A DNA stretch of 64,000 bases from Verticillium longisporum (Eukaryota > Ascomycota > Sordariomycetes > Glomerellales > Plectosphaerellaceae), in the NCBI GenBank assembly GCA_019188255.1, contig JAETXT010000008.1:496001-560000 (forward strand), given 5' to 3'. The position numbers and the translations under genes were made by a program. The notes beneath the pieces were generated by a model, which saw nothing but the letters and a program-made list of their open reading frames with translations, searched no databases and had not been told where the DNA came from. Shown piece after piece: positions 45,639 through 56,103 of the stretch. How positions within the stretch are numbered: the stretch's first letter is position 1; every line of letters starts with the position of its first letter.

Positions 45639-47747
45639 ATGGCTGTCACCAAGCGACTGGCTTCCGAAACTGCGAAGCCCACCTCCGACGCTTCTTCCTC
45701 TGCCAATGCCGGTGGCACCGACAATTCCGATGCCACGCCTGTGAACGGCGATGCCGCTGCCAAAAACACTTGCTCCTGTGGCAAGAAGGCGAAGAAGGCC
45801 GCGAAGAAAATTGTCGAAGAAGACGAGGAGGAGGAGGAGAACGATGAGGACGAGGACGAGGACAACTCTGACACTGAATCCGTCGACTCCAACCCAGATG
45901 CCGAGATTGGTTCCATCAGCACGGTTAAGAACATTTACCGCTCCAAGAAGGACGACGACGGCAACTGGACCTGGCAAAGCGCGTACCCCGACGACGTCAT
46001 CAGCCCGGCGGAGAACAAGTCCACGGCCAAGTACGCCGTGCTCGTGCGAAACATCAAGAGCACCGCCGCCCACAAGAAGCTCGAGGCCCACTCGATCGCC
46101 ATCCAGAGCCCCTGGCTGAAGAAGGCGCTCGGTCACATCCTGGAGGACTACCCTGGTGTCGCCTGTGAGCTCGCAAAGCTCGAGTTTGAGGCACCCTTCC
46201 AGCCCTTTGTGCACCGATGGACCGAGTTCGTCGAGTGCAGAAAGAGGAAGGACCTCGATGACCTGACCAAGGAGCACCTTACTGTCCTCCACGACATTCT
46301 TGTCTACGAGATTGGGCAGGATATTGCTGCTTTCGAGGACTACATGAAGACCAAGGTCATCACGTTTGAACATCTCTGGATGATCTTTGCTCCCTCAGAC
46401 ATCATCGTGGCCGCTCATCAGGGGCCGCTGTCGGCGTTTGAGATGTACGAGACCGAGTACAAGGAGACACGGTGCGGCAATGTTCTCGCCATCACTGCCG
46501 AATGTGTCGACTACGACGGCAAGACCTTTGGTCGCCACAAGGAACGCATGTCGATTCCTGAGTTCCTCGGGGCTAAGCCCATCACTGGCCTGAATGCGTA
46601 CCCTCTGAAGTTCCACGAGAAGAAGGAGGCGCTTGTGACCAGCCTCACCCGCCGTGGCCTGATCTTCGAGCAGCTTGCCGGCCACCACTACAAGCAGTAC
46701 GAAGGTGATGCCATCACCTGGGACCGTGAAGGCAACGAGGTCCCCGTCGATGTCTCTGGTCGCATTGTTGTCGACATTAAGAGTTTCAACAGCTACAGCC
46801 CCTACCCGTCCCGCTACCTGCGTGACTGGCGGGCCAAGGATCTCGAGGCTCTCCAGGCCTACAAGCGCGAGCACGGTCTTGCTGAGAACGGCAATCTCAG
46901 GCTCACGCCTTACCTCTTGCTGATCGCCCGGTCAAGGACCAGGGGTTATTCTCTCAAGAGAAAGAAGTGGCTCGACTTCTTCGTTTCGCAGGTTCGCGAA
47001 GTTGTCTGGAACACCGACGCCTTTGACAAGCTCGTCCTCGACGAGGACCAGAAGGAACTCATCCTCGCCTTCTCCGAGGCGCAGCTCTCGGGCTCCTCCT
47101 TTGACGATGTCATCTCGGGCAAGGGCAAGGGCATCATCTGCCTGCTCTCGGGCCCGCCCGGCGTAGGTAAGACGCTCACGGCCGAGGCTGTCGCCGAGAA
47201 CCTGCGTGTGCCCCTGCACACCCTCAGCTCGGGCGACCTGGGTTCGCAGCCATGGGAGGTGGAGAACGGCCTGTCGCAGATCCTCGAGCTTGTGGCCCGC
47301 TGGGATGCCATTCTTCTGCTCGATGAGTGTGACGTCTTCCTCGAGGCCCGCAGCACACACGATCTCGAGCGGAACAAGGTCGTCTCCATCTTCCTGCGCA
47401 CCCTCGAGTACTACGAGGGTATTCTCTTCATGACGACCAACCGCGTCGATAACATTGACGCTGCCTTCCAGTCGCGTATTCACGTCTCGCTCGAGTACCC
47501 TGACCTCACGGCCGAGTCGCGTCGCGTCATCTGGAGGAACTTTCTCAACGGCTCCAAGATTGATGTGCAGGTCTCGGCCGCCGAGTTGGACGAGCTCGCC
47601 GAGCTGCCGCTCAACGGACGGCAGATTAAGAACATTCTCAAGACGGCGCAGCTGCTGGCCGTGCGGAAGAAGTCGGCGCTGCAGAAGAGCTTCATCGACA
47701 CGGTTCTGTCGATTGAGAAGCGGCGTCCCGGCGTCAAGAAGGAGTGA
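45639..47747 (+). CDS. AAA ATPase, fungal acidic-N-terminus type
   Basis: Intron-free, 702 residues from the ATG in tcaacATGG. The first 80 residues are disordered, with a basic CSCGKKAKKAAKK patch followed by a long Glu/Asp run. A middle region of about 350 residues (SPWLKKALGHILEDYPGV, FEHLWMIFAP) resembles the domain that precedes AAA modules in many uncharacterised fungal proteins. The C-terminal AAA module has Walker A GPPGVGKT (505-512), Walker B LLLDECD (Asp562, Glu563), sensor TTNR and an arginine in AAFQSRIH. It should hydrolyse ATP and remodel a client, perhaps as a hexamer. Client and compartment are unknown; there is no membrane segment. Confidence 0.9.
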   Translation: MAVTKRLASETAKPTSDASSSANAGGTDNSDATPVNGDAAAKNTCSCGKKAKKAAKKIVEEDEEEEENDEDEDEDNSDTESVDSNPDAEIGSISTVKNIYRSKKDDDGNWTWQSAYPDDVISPAENKSTAKYAVLVRNIKSTAAHKKLEAHSIAIQSPWLKKALGHILEDYPGVACELAKLEFEAPFQPFVHRWTEFVECRKRKDLDDLTKEHLTVLHDILVYEIGQDIAAFEDYMKTKVITFEHLWMIFAPSDIIVAAHQGPLSAFEMYETEYKETRCGNVLAITAECVDYDGKTFGRHKERMSIPEFLGAKPITGLNAYPLKFHEKKEALVTSLTRRGLIFEQLAGHHYKQYEGDAITWDREGNEVPVDVSGRIVVDIKSFNSYSPYPSRYLRDWRAKDLEALQAYKREHGLAENGNLRLTPYLLLIARSRTRGYSLKRKKWLDFFVSQVREVVWNTDAFDKLVLDEDQKELILAFSEAQLSGSSFDDVISGKGKGIICLLSGPPGVGKTLTAEAVAENLRVPLHTLSSGDLGSQPWEVENGLSQILELVARWDAILLLDECDVFLEARSTHDLERNKVVSIFLRTLEYYEGILFMTTNRVDNIDAAFQSRIHVSLEYPDLTAESRRVIWRNFLNGSKIDVQVSAAELDELAELPLNGRQIKNILKTAQLLAVRKKSALQKSFIDTVLSIEKRRPGVKKE

Positions 47748-47974
47748 CGTGTTTCTGGGTTTCTCTACCTAGCGTTATGGTCTGATTTCAGAGCGAGCTT
47801 GAATACGATGAATACAATACCGTGAACCATCTAAATCAGGCTCCCATCTCTCAAGACCGTTTGCCAATTGCAGTCATTTGATGGATAACATGCCCTGATT
47901 GGTCTAGTCTAACCTGAACGCGACAAACCTGGTCGCTGCGTCTATACACGTACCTGGCCTGGCGAGCACAAGCT

Positions 47975-48952
47975 CTACAGCTTCTCCGTCCTCTTCTTCA
48001 TATTCCTCGCCATGGAAAGGATCATGTTGACATGACTCGCCAACGCCACCAAGTTCCCCTGCTCATCCAGAATCGTCACCTCGAGGTCGAACCTCCCGTT
48101 TCGAATCTCGCGCGCCATGGTCCTCATGAACAGCCACTCGACGCCCTCCGCGGGCAACCCCCGCTTGATGTCGAGGTTCATGACGAGCGTGGGATACCAC
48201 CAAATCTCATCGGTGCGAAACGGCGTCTGCGCCTCGTCGGCCGCGGGGCGCCACCCCTCGACGAGGTACGGCATGGCGTCGACGACGTAGGCGAGCACGG
48301 CATTGGTCAAGGGCTCGCCGGACGCGAGACGCAGCCAGACGTCCTCCTGGCCGCGGCGCGGCGACGTCGTCGGGAAGAAACACTGCAGGTTGTTGTTGGA
48401 GCGCACGAGGTTGCTGCGGCCGCGGAGGCGCGGCGAGCGCGCCGTCCAGCCCGGGGCCGCGTCCGTCGTGAGCAGGTCGAGGCGCGCGGGCTGCGGCGGC
48501 GCCGGCGGCGTGAGCGTCCATTTCGTGTCGAGGGTGAGGCCCTGCTCGCGGGCGATGCTGGCGTTGGTGAGGTACGAGAGGACGAGCTTGCGGGTCCGCG
48601 CGGTGATGAAGGGGGCGACCGGCTGCAGGTCGCTTTGGTAGAGCGTCGCGTGCAGGGTCGAGACGGAGCGGCCGAGCTTGACGTCGTCGAGGATGATGAG
48701 GGCGGGACCGGGCTCGGTGCGGTCGATGAACTCAAAGTGACTCGTGATCGAGTCGGTCTGGCCGCGCGGCGCGAGGTGCTCGGCGGCGGCACGGATGATG
48801 GTCGAGGCGACGTAGCCGCCGTTGGGGACGGAGCCGATGCAAAAGTTGGCCGACAGATTGGCGAGGAAGACACCGGGGGCCAGCTGTGTGACCTTGCTGG
48901 CCTCGGCGTAGAGGGTGATCTCCCTCGACATGGTGTGCAACATGGGCCGCAT
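47975..48952 (-). CDS. Acyl-CoA thioesterase-like protein (double hotdog fold)
   Basis: Single minus-strand exon, 325 residues, or 318 if the ATG at 48931 (MSREITLY) is used. The N-terminal half shows GSVPNGGYVASTIIRAAAEH, ITSHFEFIDRTEPGPA and VKLGRSVSTLHATLYQ. That is the hotdog pattern of TesB-like thioesterases, with the helix after the PNGGY loop. The C-terminal half repeats it more weakly (VEWLFMRTMAREIRNGRFDL, ILDEQGNLVALASHV). Proteins of this type cleave or bind acyl-CoA; several are esterase-like proteins of unknown substrate in fungi. It lies head to head with the cupin gene. Confidence 0.82.
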   Translation of the reverse strand: MRPMLHTMSREITLYAEASKVTQLAPGVFLANLSANFCIGSVPNGGYVASTIIRAAAEHLAPRGQTDSITSHFEFIDRTEPGPALIILDDVKLGRSVSTLHATLYQSDLQPVAPFITARTRKLVLSYLTNASIAREQGLTLDTKWTLTPPAPPQPARLDLLTTDAAPGWTARSPRLRGRSNLVRSNNNLQCFFPTTSPRRGQEDVWLRLASGEPLTNAVLAYVVDAMPYLVEGWRPAADEAQTPFRTDEIWWYPTLVMNLDIKRGLPAEGVEWLFMRTMAREIRNGRFDLEVTILDEQGNLVALASHVNMILSMARNMKKRTEKL

Positions 48953-49526
48953 GCAGGTGCACCAATTGATATGTTGTCAAAGAAAATGTCTTGTGTGATT
49001 CAGATGAAGAGATGTGACGAGACTAGAGTTGTGGTGCTGCTGTAGGTGAACAAAATCGATCAACATTGCTACCATGCCACCAGGCCGAGGCGACGATGAT
49101 TTCTCATCAGAATACCCCAGGCTTGTCGACGAACTAGGCGCGACGCGAAACGGACCTCGGCACCGGTTTAGGTCCTGCGGCCTGACGCGGTCTTGGCGTC
49201 CATGTGGCGCTGGTCCAACCCACAGGACCCCCGCAGACACACTGCCAGGGCTTCAAGGTGCCATTCTACAATTCCCATTATTCTGGGTCGCCAGTGTTCG
49301 CGGAGGCCGTCTGCCGTGTTCCATCCGGAGGACGAGCCGGGAACACCGTGTTCGGCTCCGGTCCGTCGTGTCCAGCCTCAAAAGCCCGAGGCCGGCATGA
49401 CGTCACTGCTCTCTCACACCACAAGCAGCTTCACTCCGGCACCTCAAAAACAACTCGAACACGAGGAACGTAGCCTCATCTCGCTTCGACACGCTGTAAA
49501 ATTTGACCTCAGACTTATAAACGACA
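48953..49526. promoter_or_regulatory. Bidirectional promoter of thioesterase and cupin genes
   Basis: 574 bases between divergent starts; no distinct regulatory motif recognised. Confidence 0.4.
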
Positions 49527-50069
49527 ATGCCGTCACACCAGCTCACCGCCCTGTCCTCCTTCCGCGTCTCCAAGCACCTCATCCCAGCCCACAACCTGAT
49601 CCCCAACACCTCCCTCCAGCAAAAGCCCCTCCTACTCTACCACGCCGCCTTTCCCAGCTCCATCACCCCCTCCGAGATCGAGTCCCACCTCGCGTCAGTC
49701 GCTGTCGTCGAACCCCAGTGGCGCTACACCATGTACACGCGCACCCACTTTCACTCGACGACGCACGAGGTCCTCTGCGTCAGCCGCGGGCGCGCGCGCC
49801 TTTGCTTTGGCGGCGAGGCCAACGAGGGCCGTTTCGAGCCTGTTGTAGAGACGGGCGATGTCATTTTCGTTCCCGCGGGGGTCGGACATCGACTGCTTGA
49901 GGATCTGGAGGGGGGCTTTGAGATGGTCGGTTCGTATCCCAAGGGGCGGCAGTGGGACATGTGCTATGGCGAGGAGGGCGAGGAGAGGCAGGTCGCGGCC
50001 ATCAAGAGGTTGCCATGGTTTGAGAAGGACCCGGTATATGGAGACCAAGGCCCGGCTCTGGATATGTAA
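49527..50069 (+). CDS. Cupin-domain protein (YjlB-like)
   Basis: Single exon, 180 residues. The two cupin motifs are visible: RTHFHSTTHEVLCVSRGRARLCFGG, with the His-x-His and downstream Glu expected to hold a metal, and GDVIFVPAGVGHRLLED, with the third His. The segment FEMVGSYPKGRQWDMCYG after the barrel is characteristic of the YjlB-type small cupins. Function in the family is unknown; a single metal site is likely. No signal peptide. Confidence 0.87.
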   Translation: MPSHQLTALSSFRVSKHLIPAHNLIPNTSLQQKPLLLYHAAFPSSITPSEIESHLASVAVVEPQWRYTMYTRTHFHSTTHEVLCVSRGRARLCFGGEANEGRFEPVVETGDVIFVPAGVGHRLLEDLEGGFEMVGSYPKGRQWDMCYGEEGEERQVAAIKRLPWFEKDPVYGDQGPALDM

Positions 50070-50467
50070 CTATGACGGCGATGACGAGGTGCGTTGAGAC
50101 TTGAAGAGGTGTCATGGGGTGCTCCAGGCGAGATTCATTCACATTCCTGAGTATCCTGCATATCGACCCATGCACCGTGACAAAAGCATTGCGCCTGCAA
50201 CGTGTGCTGGTATATCAAAACTCGTACCTGCAATCGCCCATGACGGCGTCATCTGCGTCCTCCATGCTGTCCCGAATCGGTCCACCCATATATATTGTCA
50301 TGACAATTATCTGGATGGAACTTACGCGTTTTCTTGTGCGCGCCGTTGTCCTTCAATATGATGACCTTGTGGTCGGGGAGGCACTCCCAGCAAAATTCTA
50401 AAATACACAAGGAGTTGGTGCCTGCAGCCCGTCTGTCTCACAAGCTCTTTCATTGCTTGCTTATGTC
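50070..50467. other. Convergent intergenic region
   Basis: This gap lies between the 3' ends of the cupin and RBR genes; nothing else seen. Confidence 0.5.
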
Positions 50468-52486
50468 TCAAGACTCCGTTGGTCCCGTGCACTCGATGTC
50501 GAGACAGGCTCCCCATCTGCGGTAGCAACCCCAACAAAATTCGAAACGACATTCAAGGCCTACAAACCGTGAGTCGAGCCTTAGGTAGGCACCACACCGC
50601 AGCCGCTGGCTGCAAAGCCCACGGGTCGGGACGATGGAGCCGCCAGGAGGGAGGGTATACTTACAAGTCATATGCGAGCTGTAAGGGCCGAGCTGTCAGC
50701 AAACGTCTACTCGATATTGAACCGATGTACTGACCATCCGCTATTCTTCTCAATAGCCCAATCGCATCCAGGGCATTTCTTCGTCGTCCTGTTCATCGTG
50801 GCCATGCTTTGCTCATCCTCCCTCTTGCGCCGCGCAGCCGTCTTCCTGGCTTTTTCCGCCGCCTCGGCAGCTTTCCTTCGGGCTTGCCTTTCGCGCTCCA
50901 CTCGAGTTCGCTCTTCTGCCTCTTGATCAGCAGCAAGGCGCCCAGCCAGAGCGTGATCCGCAGCGTCTTGGACACGACGGCGATCTTCGAGTGCAGCGTT
51001 TTCGACTTCTATGCGCGAACGAAAGTTTTCAGGATCGGCAAGGAGAGAATCATACTCTTCACATGTAAAGCCGTCGTGCCAGGCAACCTCGTGGGTGAAA
51101 CAACTCCGACTATTGCAATGGAGGCAGATGACAATCGGCTGCTCAGCGCCTGTTTCATGGATCTGACCGGAGCCGCAGCCACCAGTACACCAGATGAAGT
51201 TGTCTGCCTGGTGCATCGCTGCGCGAAGGGCAAGGTTCTCGTATCTTTCCGTGTTAGAATAATAGCCTGTTCAGGAGACTCCCATACACACCTTGAGAAG
51301 GTCCCGTCGTCCGCGTACCGCTGCACGTCGACGTACTCAAGCAGCTCATGACACTCCGGGCACCGGATATCTTTCCAGTGCTTGGTGTTGAGCTCTGTCC
51401 GGATTGCTACTCCGAGACAATCCAGACAGGCTTCTGGCGGGTGAAGGCACGCGGATGTGACGCTGAAGATGGGGAATCTCGCCAGCGCTTTCGGCTCCGC
51501 ACAAATGGGACACTCTTTCTCATCCGGCAGGTTTTTGGCGTGAACGCGCTGACGTGTGATGATGACCGCAGGGCTTTCGTCGTCAAAGGCTTCGGTCTGT
51601 TGGTAGTGCTGGCCGAACCTGAGAAATCTTAGTGATCGAACGTGGCCGAAGGAAATGTCTCGTCAAAACAGAAATACCTTGACTCCAAAGGTTCTTCGGG
51701 GGTAACACGCGGTCGCGTGCTACATAGATCAGTCAACTTTGCCTGAAGTAGCCAACAAGACATGATCACCTACGCATTTTCACACTGTTGAGTCCCAAGT
51801 TCCACAGAAGAGAATGGCGTGCCCGTAAAATCATCGAGGATCGAAACCGCAATCTGACTGTAACCCCGACGTACTGTGGGTGTTCTCGGTGCTGTGGCTG
51901 GCGGCAACGCTTGGAGGGGGTTGAAGGGCATAACAAGTGGAGGAGAGACATCGAAGTCGGCCATGATATCGTCACTTGGCTGCAGGTATCGAAAGCCTGG
52001 TTGCGCCAGCGTTTCTGGCATATCGGCCATGGCCTGGTCGGTGGGCGGATCAGCAATGGTCCGCAGGCGACGTGGTAGGAGACTAAAGTCGGCAGTAATA
52101 GATGGGCTGACGCTCGAATAGAAACCGATTTGTCGTGGGATTGCTGTCGTCGTCTCGCCTACCACTGCTGCCGTATCAAGGGAGGGCTCGTACGACGGTG
52201 CAGGAATCGATGCTGGCAACTCCGCTGCCTGGACATGCACAACTTCTGCTATTGTGTTCAGATGCCGGCGAGCCGTCTCAGTCAAGACTGGTATTTTGGT
52301 GTAAGGAGGCCGGGGTTCGTCTTCTAGAGAATCTAGAGAAGGTTCGGAATTGCTTGTGTCGCTACTATTGGCACTGATGAAGCTGTCTCGGTTGGCACCT
52401 CTGGGAGGCGTGATGGCTCTTAGAGGTTGTGAGCCGGGGTTATTGCTCGAAGGGTAACCAAGCATGTTCCCGAAAGAGCGAAACAT
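50468..52486 (-). CDS. RBR-type E3 ubiquitin ligase (RING1-IBR-RING2)
   Basis: Six minus-strand exons: 52486-51774, 51719-51678, 51618-51292, 51244-50735, 50678-50665 and 50559-50468, 565 residues. A Ser/Pro-rich N-terminal 240 residues has no recognisable domain. RING1 starts at ECPICAEP and includes ACLHPPEACLDC and RCPECHELL. The IBR is FIWCTGGCGSGQ to CLHCNSRSCFTHEVAWHDGFTC. A basic coiled coil (EERTRVERERQARRKAAEAA) then leads to RING2, KCPGCDWAIEKNSGC, HMTC, FEFCWGC. By family rule the active-site thioester cysteine is Cys531 in NSGC-x-HMTC. Its codon is split across the last-but-one intron into a 14-base exon. The start at 52486 was chosen because residues upstream lack conserved character. 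Confidence 0.88.
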
Positions 52487-53306
52487 CGCAAGAAACCATC
52501 CAACTGCATGGAAGTAAAAAGCAAGGAAAGGTCGAGACGAGAAGAGAGCGGTGCTGATTGCACCGCAAGACAAGGCCGCATCTCGGCTTCGACGATGATG
52601 CAGCCAAATCTGACTTTGTCCATGACTGAGGCGGATACCAGTGGTCAAGGAAGCCCTCAAAGAGAAGATGCGAACCACATAGGTACTGAGGCTAAGGTAC
52701 GTGTGAGGCCCAAGTCAGTCCTGCGGTCTGCCCTGGAGCTTCACAAGGGTCTTTGGTCAGTTGAGGCGGCAATAGCGCCCGGTGAGGTCTGAGGCTTTCC
52801 TGCCGTTGCATGCATGGGAGGAGAAACCCCCACCCGTCGGCCTGCGGCGCAACTGGAGAGCCTTGCCAAACTGCACTAAAACGCGCCCCAAGCATGCAGT
52901 AGCCGAAATCGTGCATGGTGCCTACCTGGCTGGGTACCTACCTTAGGTAGTGCTGAGGTTCGTTTGACCCGTGCAAAGGACCCTTGGAGCCTCCATTTGC
53001 ACCCCCTCCCCTTGCAGAAGGACCTACGGACTTCAGGCTGCTGTCCAAACACAACCCACCATCGACCTCTTCACCTGCCTTGGGAGCTTGCAGGTGATAG
53101 CTTCTTGGTAAAAGGGCATCATAATAGCCTTATTTGATTCCATCAGGCTCCCCTTTCGAACTCGTATTTCGTCAAATTCCACCTGATCCTTTTGAGGCCT
53201 CGTGCTGGTGCCAGGGTCGCCACCCTTTCGTCTGCCCTACACTCTGGGACTCATACTGAACGACCATCCTCTTCATCTGAAGTGTATACGATCAGACCAA
53301 TAGTTT
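52487..53306. promoter_or_regulatory. Divergent promoter of RBR ligase and unknown coiled-coil gene
   Basis: 820 bases between divergent starts. A ctggctgggtacctaccttagg stretch near 52925-52948 belongs to the recurring TAGG-type motif of this window. Confidence 0.45.
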
Positions 53307-55149
53307 ATGAATGAGCGCTGCCTCACAAGCTCTGCAGAACAGATCATGAAACAGCATCGCGACAACGATCAGCCACCCGTACCTGACAAAGTGCCCTTGG
53401 CGCATGAGGGAAGCTTCAGGCGAGCAGACAACATGGCCCCGCCCCGTGACGATCATCGTGATCATTCCGAATACCACAAATCGGGGATTCAAGAAAGCCG
53501 CAGCGACAATCCTGATGCTAGCAGTAACCTCGAGGTCGCCCAGCTCAACATTCCCGACCTTCCCGACGGTCTACTCTCCAAACAAGCACCTCCTCTTCCC
53601 GACCGTCGGGTCAACAGACAGCAGTCACAGCATTTTGGGGGCCAAAACTATCTTCCAGATGTCGAGAAGTACATCATGGCCGAAAATGTAGGCCAGAGCA
53701 GTCAATCAAACATCACGTCGAGCTCTCCAGAGCGCCAGACGAGCGGCGGCTTCGAGGGGCTTCGGCAAGACAACAACATCGATATCATGATCAAGACGCA
53801 TGCAACTCTGGCTGCCCAGATCGAGTTCTTGACTGCGAGGGCTGAGATAGCCGAGAAGAGGCAGTCAAGAGCTGAATATGCACTAGAGGAACGCATCAGA
53901 TCAGGGAACGACTTGAATGAGAAGCTCAAGAAGATCAAGAATTTCACAGAGAATCTGGAAGAAACGAAGAAGGAGAACGAGGCCTTGAAAGAACAGCTCC
54001 GGGACGCTCAGTCACATATTTTTAGCCTGCAGCCGTATCGGCAAGATGTAACTCCTGAGAAAGTCGGACGTGTAAGTCATCCAACTTGAGTGAAATGGTT
54101 CCAAGCTGATGTCAAGCATGGAGCAATACGCCGATCTCGTGAATGGTATCAGTGACTGGGTTGCACAGTTCATGTCCCCCTGGCTCGATCACCATCAAGA
54201 AAGTCTGGAGATTATATTGAATGGGCTACGTAAACGGCCCGGGGATGCGGCCATGATCAAGCGCGCACTTTCCAAGAATGCTGATCTCGTCCATGCAACC
54301 AAGTATCCTGACACAGACGAAGATGTCGTGATATCTCTTATCTTGCGACACCTTAACGATCATATTTTCCAAAAGACACTCTACAGTATCATTCCGGACC
54401 ATATCAATCTGCTCCAGGCAATCGAAAGCGCCATGCAATCTACCGAGCCAAAGCGAGGTTGGTCTGCCCCCTGTGCCATTTGCCGCCGATGACTGACACC
54501 CACAGATCTTTTTGCTACTCGCACCTGGATTGCCGAAGCGTACACAACTCTCATAAACATGGACGGATTCCGATCGATGCGCCAAGAGAGAGAGAAAGAG
54601 ATCGCACAGGACCTGGTCACGCTGCTGGGCATCTTTTGCAGTCGTGATCAGACGGATGCTTTCTGTACGGGATTCGTCCAACAATGCGTCCGCCCCGCGA
54701 TGAAATTATACGAAAAGATCCTGATTTCGACGCACATTTTCTATCTGGACCCTACGCCATACGTGGCCTGGGTGCGTGACAGCACAGGCGACGTAGAGCT
54801 GTCTTCTAGCTTTTGGGAACACGTGGCTGAACACAAGCTGGAGTGTAAAAACGTTTTGCAGAATCGCAAAACATTCGACCCCCGCAAGCTAAATCCTGAA
54901 CCGACAAAGAGGGAGCTCTGTCAGAATCTTGAAGTGGTATGCATGGTGGCACCACCGATGTGCATGCGTCAAATTGGCAGACAGAATACTGTTAGAGAAC
55001 CTGATTTGGTACGGAAACAGCAGATGCTTGTCGCTTGGGGGTCTGAAGAGCAGCGGATCAAGTTCAAGAAAGGCGGCGACCAGACGTTGATCAGCGCCAT
55101 CTGGGCAGTCAACAAGCGTGAAGGCCGGGCTGGATTTCGGTGGGCATAG
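53307..55149 (+). CDS. Coiled-coil protein of unknown function
   Basis: Three exons, 53307-54071, 54106-54457 and 54506-55149, all in phase, 586 residues. I do not recognise the family. Residues 1-140 are polar and disordered. About 160-250 form a heptad-rich coiled coil (AQIEFLTARAEIAEKRQSRA to KKENEALKEQLRDAQSHI). The remaining 330 residues are globular and alpha-helical in character, with NGISDWVAQFMSPWLDHH, DVVISLILRHLNDHIF, RTWIAEAYTTLINM and EIAQDLVTLLGIFCS. The coiled coil plus C-terminal helical domain resembles many uncharacterised proteins of filamentous ascomycetes. The first intron is only 34 bases, unusually short. Start choice is uncertain among the ATGs at 53307, 53346 and 53434. 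Confidence 0.75.
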
Positions 55150-55448
55150 AGAGTGACGAGAATCCTATTACCGAAGCACTAAAGCACATGATGGGGCTCG
55201 TGTCGAATGTTTGTCCGCCCAGGCGCTTGCTGCCACCTCACTAAGTTAGGACTGATGAGTGACCGAGGTATAGTTGCCGGCAGACCGCAGAAGCAGCCAT
55301 ATGATGCTATCGGAAGCTGGCAACAACATTGTGCTCATCGCGGACCATCTTGGCCACTTCGATGCCGATGGATGGCTGAAGAACGCCTCGGCGCCTAGCG
55401 TCACGTCGAGATCCTGGCAAGCCTGGGTACCTTACCTTAATGTACTGT

Positions 55449-55484
55449 ACCTACCTAGGTAGGTAGGTACCTAGGTAGGTAGGC
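55449..55484. repeat. Palindromic TAGG/CCTA repeat cluster
   Basis: Two abutting palindromes of the form acctacctaggtaggt, each its own reverse complement, with extra gtag units. Confidence 0.85.
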
Positions 55485-55607
55485 AGACTCTGGCGGGGTT
55501 CACTGTGAACCCGTCGGGGGTGGGGGATGCAATCAGCCCACCAACAGGCCCCCTTGAATAAGACCCCCTACATGCAGTCCCACCAACCTTATCCCCCTCC
55601 TTCCATA

Positions 55608-55672
55608 AGGTACCTACCTATCTAGCTATTTACCTGTAAGTTAAGGTAGGTAGGTAGTTAGGTATCTAATGC
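55608..55672. repeat. TAGG/CCTA repeat cluster, second
   Basis: taaggtacctacctatctag on the left is loosely inverted on the right as ttaaggtaggtaggtagtta, so the stretch can form a hairpin. Confidence 0.75.
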
Positions 55673-56103
55673 TTCCCTTTGCTGGAAATGACGAGACAGG
55701 CCACCATCAGCGGCGCGGCATACTTCTAAATTCAAATGGAAGGGACGGGTGCTTGAGGCTAGAGCCGGGCCTGGTCCTGCACCTTTCTAGATTTCGCTGT
55801 CGGATCTTATGTTGGACCTGTTGATTCCAGAATCGTCTCGCCTCCTCCAAAATAAGGCCCCCCAAACCAAATCAACAAAGTACACAGCGCAGCCTTTGAG
55901 GCTCCTAAGGCGCACGTGAAGGACGTACCTTGAAAGGTGCAGTCTAGGTTGCCTCGCTAGCTCATTTTAAGAGTGATTGTTGTCACTGATTTGGCCACCG
56001 ACACAGGCGCAGCCTACATTACAGAAACTCCCGAAGCGAACAACGATAAATACCACTGGATCACGGGCAAAGAAATCCAGAGGCGTTCAAGAAAGCTACT
56101 GTA

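Larger units (their letters stand above)
55150..56103. other. Intergenic region with TAGG repeats
   Basis: No gene. Dominated by two clusters of cctacctaggtaggt-type repeats, listed separately, and the promoter of the Hsp70-like gene. Confidence 0.55.

Noticed and set aside
48032..49045. 337-residue plus-strand Arg/Glu-rich frame
   Set aside because: Antisense of the thioesterase-like gene; low-complexity residue mix is typical of shadow frames in GC-rich DNA.
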